This document shows, one piece after another, positions 60,923-64,000 of a stretch of DNA of 64,000 nucleotides (position 1 is the first letter of the stretch; the number at the start of each line of letters is the position of its first letter). Below the pieces are notes generated by a model. It was not told where the DNA came from. It ran no database searches and worked only from the letters and a program-made list of their open reading frames with translations. The position numbers and the translations under genes were made by a program. The DNA is from Paucibacter aquatile (GTDB lineage: Bacteria > Pseudomonadota > Gammaproteobacteria > Burkholderiales > Burkholderiaceae_C), in assembly GCF_002885975.1 (NCBI RefSeq), contig NZ_POSP01000003.1, positions 2,232,001 to 2,296,000 of the forward strand. Direction: 5' to 3'.

Positions 60923-62353
60923 TTAACCGACGCGGCAGACCTTGAGCATATTGGTGCCACCGGGATAGCCCATGGGCTCACCGCAGGTGATGGCATAGGT
61001 GTCGCCCGGCATCAGCACGCCCTGCTCGACCAGGATTTGCTCGGCCGCCTTCAGCGCGGCGTCGCGGTCCTCGAACTTGGGCATCAGCAGCGGGCGCACA
61101 TTGCGGTACAGCGTCATCTTGCGCTGGCTGACCTCTTGGGTGGTCAGGGCGTAGATGGGCACCTGGATGCGGTGGCGGCTCATCCACAGCGCGGTCGAGC
61201 CCGATTCAGTCAGGGCCAGGATGGCCTTGCAGCCCAGGTGGTGGGCGGTGAACAGCGCCCCCATGGCGATGGACTGGTCGATGCGGCCGAACTGGCGGCC
61301 GGCGAAATCGGTGTCCAGGCTGACGAACTCGGCGCGCTCGGCCTCCAGGGCGATGGCTGCCATCTGCTCGATGGTCTCGACCGGGAACTTGCCGGCCGCC
61401 GTCTCGGCGCTCAGCATCACGGCATCGGTGCCGTCCAGCACGGCATTGGCCACGTCCGAGACCTCGGCACGCGTGGGCACCGGGTTGACGATCATGGACT
61501 CCATCATCTGCGTGGCGGTGATGGCCACCTTGTCCAGCTCGCGCGCCATCTTGATCATGCGCTTTTGCAGGGCCGGCACGGCGGCGTTGCCGACCTCCAC
61601 GGCCAAGTCGCCGCGGGCCACCATGATGCCGTCGCTGGCCTTGAGGATGGCCTCAAGGTGAGGGATGGCCTCCGAGCGCTCGATCTTGGCAATCATGCTG
61701 GGCTTGTGGCCGTAAGGCTCGCCGGCCATATTGGCCAGCTGGCGGGCCATTTCCATGTCGGTGGCGTTCTTGGGGAAGCTGATTGCCAGGTATTCGCAGC
61801 GGAAGCTCATCGCGGTCTTGATGTCTTCCATGTCCTTGGCGGTCAGGGCCGGGGCGGTCAGGCCGCCGCCCTGCTTGTTGATGCCCTTGTTGTTGGACAG
61901 TTCGCCGCCCAGCTTGACGATGGTGTGCACGGCCGCGCCGCGCACCGCTTCCACGGTCAGCACCAGCAGGCCGTCGTTCAGCAGCAAGGTGTCGCCGGGC
62001 TTCACATCGCGCGGCAGTTCCTTGTAATCGAGGCCCACGGCCTGCTCATTGCCGAGCTCGGTGCGGTCGGCGTCGAGGATGAAACGCTCGCCGTTGATCA
62101 GCTCGATCTTGCCGTTCTCGAACTTGCCGACGCGGATCTTGGGGCCCTGCATATCGGCCATGATGGCCACTTCCTTGCCGGCGGCCCGGGCGGCCTCGCG
62201 CACCAGGCGGGCGCGGTCGATGTGATCCTGCGCCTTGCCATGCGAGAAATTGAGCCGCACCACATCGACGCCGGCTCGGATCATGCGCTCCAGCACCTCC
62301 GGTGAGGAGGACGCAGGGCCCAGGGTGGCAACGATCTTGGTGGCTCGGGACAT
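60923..62353 (-). CDS. pyk: Pyruvate kinase
   Basis: Final glycolytic step, PEP plus ADP to pyruvate. Begins MSRATKIVATLGPASSSPEV. Motifs are VVRLNFSHGKAQDHIDRARL, IMADMQGPKIRVGKFENGKI, the barrel signature IAKIERSEAIPHLEAI, DGIMVARGDLAVEVG and VAITATQMMESMIVNPVPTR followed by AEVSDVANAVLDGTDA. The C-terminal domain ends near GGTNMLKVCRVG. About 476 residues. Possibly the pykA type; allosteric class not assigned. Confidence 0.95.
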   Translation of the reverse strand: MSRATKIVATLGPASSSPEVLERMIRAGVDVVRLNFSHGKAQDHIDRARLVREAARAAGKEVAIMADMQGPKIRVGKFENGKIELINGERFILDADRTELGNEQAVGLDYKELPRDVKPGDTLLLNDGLLVLTVEAVRGAAVHTIVKLGGELSNNKGINKQGGGLTAPALTAKDMEDIKTAMSFRCEYLAISFPKNATDMEMARQLANMAGEPYGHKPSMIAKIERSEAIPHLEAILKASDGIMVARGDLAVEVGNAAVPALQKRMIKMARELDKVAITATQMMESMIVNPVPTRAEVSDVANAVLDGTDAVMLSAETAAGKFPVETIEQMAAIALEAERAEFVSLDTDFAGRQFGRIDQSIAMGALFTAHHLGCKAILALTESGSTALWMSRHRIQVPIYALTTQEVSQRKMTLYRNVRPLLMPKFEDRDAALKAAEQILVEQGVLMPGDTYAITCGEPMGYPGGTNMLKVCRVG

Positions 62354-62460
62354 GGCAGATCTCGCTGAAATAAAGTTACAAGCGGCTGATTATGCGGCGC
62401 ATTTGTGGCCGCTCAAACGTCGAACAAGGGTTTCAGCGAGTTACAACCAGTGTCCGGCCA

Positions 62461-63999
62461 TTAGCCCTTCGCGGCCAGCACATCGGCCACCGCCAGCGCC
62501 GTCATATTGACGATGCGGCGCACCGTGGCCGAAGGCGTCAGGATGTGCACCGGCGCGGCCGAACCCAAGAGGATGGGGCCGACCGTCACGCCCTGACCTG
62601 CGGTGATCTTGAGCACATTGAACAAGATATTGGCCGCATCCAGCGAAGGCAGCACCAGCAGATTGGCGGCGCCCTTGAGCGTGCTGTCGGGCAGGAAGGT
62701 GTTGCGCACCGATTCGCTCAGGGCCGCATCGCCATGCATCTCGCCATCGCACTCGACATCGGGCGCATGCTGGGTGAAGAGCTCGCGCGCACGGCGCATC
62801 TTCACGGCCGAGGGCCGCTTGCTGGAGCCGAACATCGAGTGCGACACAAAGGCCAGCTTGGGCGGCAGGCCGAAGCGCTTGACCTCCTCGGCCGCCATGG
62901 CCGCGATCTCGGCCAGCTGCTCGGCATCGGGCTGGTCGTTGACGAAGGTGTCGGTGATGAAGAGCGTGTGCTCGTCCAGCATCAGCGCATTCATGGTGGC
63001 GAAATTGCGCGCGCCGGGTTTCAGGCCGATCAGGTCGGAGACATGCTCCAGATGGTTGTCGAAGCGACCGACCATGCCGCAGATCATGGCATCGGCATCG
63101 CCGAGCTTGATGGCCAGGGCGCCGATGGTGGTGGCGGAGCGGCGCACGGCCGCCTTGGCCATCTCGGGCGTCACACCCTGGCGGCCCATGACCTGGTGGT
63201 ACGCCTCCCAGTACTGGCGGAAGCGCGCGTCATTGTTCGGGTCGATGACGGCCACATCCTCGCCCAGCTTGAGGCGCAGGCCGGCCCGCTCGATGCGGGT
63301 GGCGATGACCTCGGGCCGGCCAATCAGCGTCGGCTTGACGATGCCTTCGTCCAGCGCCACCTGCACCGCACGCAGCACGCGCTCGTCCTCGCCCTCGGCG
63401 TAGATCACGCGCGCCGGGTTGGCCTTGGCGGCCGTGAACACCGGGCGCATGAACATGCCGGTCTGGTAGACGTAACGCTCGAGCGACTGGCGGTAGGCCG
63501 CCATGTCCGCGATCGGGCGCTCGGCCACGCCGGAGTCGGCGGCAGCCTGAGCCACGGCCGGCGCGATACGCAGAATCAGGCGCGCGTCGAAGGGCTTGGG
63601 GATCAGGTAGTCGGGGCCGAAGTGCAGCTCTTCGCCGGCATAGGCCGCGGCGACTTCATCGCTGGTCTCGGCCTTGGCCAGGGCGGCGATCTCGCGCACG
63701 CAGGCCAGCTTCATTTCCTCGGTGATCTTGCTGGCGCCGCAGTCCAGCGCGCCGCGGAAGATGTAGGGGAAGCAGAGGACGTTGTTGACCTGATTCGGGT
63801 AATCGGAGCGGCCGGTGGCGATGATGCAATCCGGGCGCACGGCCTTGGCCAGTTCGGGGCGGATCTCGGGCTCGGGGTTGGCCAGGGCCAGGATGATGGG
63901 GCTGGCAGCCATGGTCTTGACCATCTCGGCCGTGAGCACGCCGGCGGCCGAGCAACCCAGGAAGACGTCGGCGCCATTCACCACATCGGCCAAAGTGCG
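62461..63999 (-). CDS. maeB: NADP-dependent malic enzyme with phosphotransacetylase-like domain (5' part outside window)
   Basis: The frame is open through the right edge, so about 250 N-terminal residues lie outside. The visible start is the malic-enzyme NAD-binding domain (TLADVVNGADVFLGCSAAGV, IILALANPEPEIRPELAKAV, IIATGRSDYPNQVNNVLCFP). After about residue 170 a PTA-like domain follows (RVIYAEGEDERVLRAVQVAL, FVNDQPDAEQLAEIAAMAAE, LAFVSHSMFGSSKRPSAVKM, TVGPILLGSAAPVHILTPSA). The PTA part usually serves acetyl-CoA regulation rather than catalysis. Same strand as pyk, 107 bp upstream of it. Confidence 0.93.
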   Translation of the reverse strand, partial: RTLADVVNGADVFLGCSAAGVLTAEMVKTMAASPIILALANPEPEIRPELAKAVRPDCIIATGRSDYPNQVNNVLCFPYIFRGALDCGASKITEEMKLACVREIAALAKAETSDEVAAAYAGEELHFGPDYLIPKPFDARLILRIAPAVAQAAADSGVAERPIADMAAYRQSLERYVYQTGMFMRPVFTAAKANPARVIYAEGEDERVLRAVQVALDEGIVKPTLIGRPEVIATRIERAGLRLKLGEDVAVIDPNNDARFRQYWEAYHQVMGRQGVTPEMAKAAVRRSATTIGALAIKLGDADAMICGMVGRFDNHLEHVSDLIGLKPGARNFATMNALMLDEHTLFITDTFVNDQPDAEQLAEIAAMAAEEVKRFGLPPKLAFVSHSMFGSSKRPSAVKMRRARELFTQHAPDVECDGEMHGDAALSESVRNTFLPDSTLKGAANLLVLPSLDAANILFNVLKITAGQGVTVGPILLGSAAPVHILTPSATVRRIVNMTALAVADVLAAKG

Positions 64000-64000
64000 C

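Overview
The window looks like a chromosomal segment of a high-GC betaproteobacterium of the Burkholderiales, most likely in the Rubrivivax/Roseateles/Leptothrix (Sphaerotilaceae) part of the order. The evidence is high GC with G/C-ending codons, VPEP(Q/E)TYAL-type PEP-CTERM sorting tails, an S-adenosylhomocysteine (SAH) riboswitch ahead of ahcY, and the gene order xerC-DUF484-dapF-two lipid A acyltransferases divergent from metK. I cannot name the species. I saw no rRNA, tRNA or CRISPR array.

Layout. 1-1960: AT-richer accessory DNA abutting the 3' end of glmS. Three direct repeats and a TGT/ACA end 11 bp from the glmS stop suggest the end of a Tn7-like transposon. Its visible cargo is a coiled-coil membrane protein, a small unknown gene and a possible attC site. 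1963-14579: glmS divergent from an Lrp/AsnC regulator, a tandem pair of PEP-CTERM trypsin-like proteases, rlmI, an outer-membrane barrel, and xerC-DUF484-dapF-lpxL-like-lpxL-like. 14580-24100: metK with a triplicated 3' tail, cheY plus a CheX-like protein, a YjdF-like membrane protein, a YcaQ-like DNA glycosylase, then the methyl-cycle group SAH riboswitch-ahcY-tlyA-metF, and ompW. 24100-36450: a roughly 490-bp imperfect palindrome, pepQ, two separate 5-formyl-THF cyclo-ligases, a TfoX-domain gene, LysR with DUF2917, a Tat-type periplasmic binding protein, a soluble lytic transglycosylase with an NDUFA9-like gene, a GST, a PEP-CTERM protein and cca.

36451-45382 is an RHS island. A very long RHS gene, broken by two in-frame stop codons, carries one C-terminal toxin tip and a putative immunity gene. 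Downstream of it lies a 5'-truncated second RHS copy with the same core but a different tip, followed by its own small ATGA-overlapping putative immunity gene. This is the arrangement of a displaced (orphan) toxin-immunity module. REP-like palindromes and fragments of an IS1595-type transposase, a RAYT transposase and an XRE regulator lie around and between them.

45383-64000 is housekeeping: an overlapping tsaB-rimI-UDG-like-GGDEF/EAL-midA chain, an SGNH lipoprotein, purE-purK-sua5, a thioredoxin/TPR co-chaperone, a TPR protein with purC, fba, an unusual HATPase/DUF4325 protein, pyk and the 3' part of maeB.

The most unusual signals are the transposon end at glmS, the RHS main/orphan pair with its two stops, and several dispersed intergenic repeats whose hairpin arms change in a compensatory way between copies.
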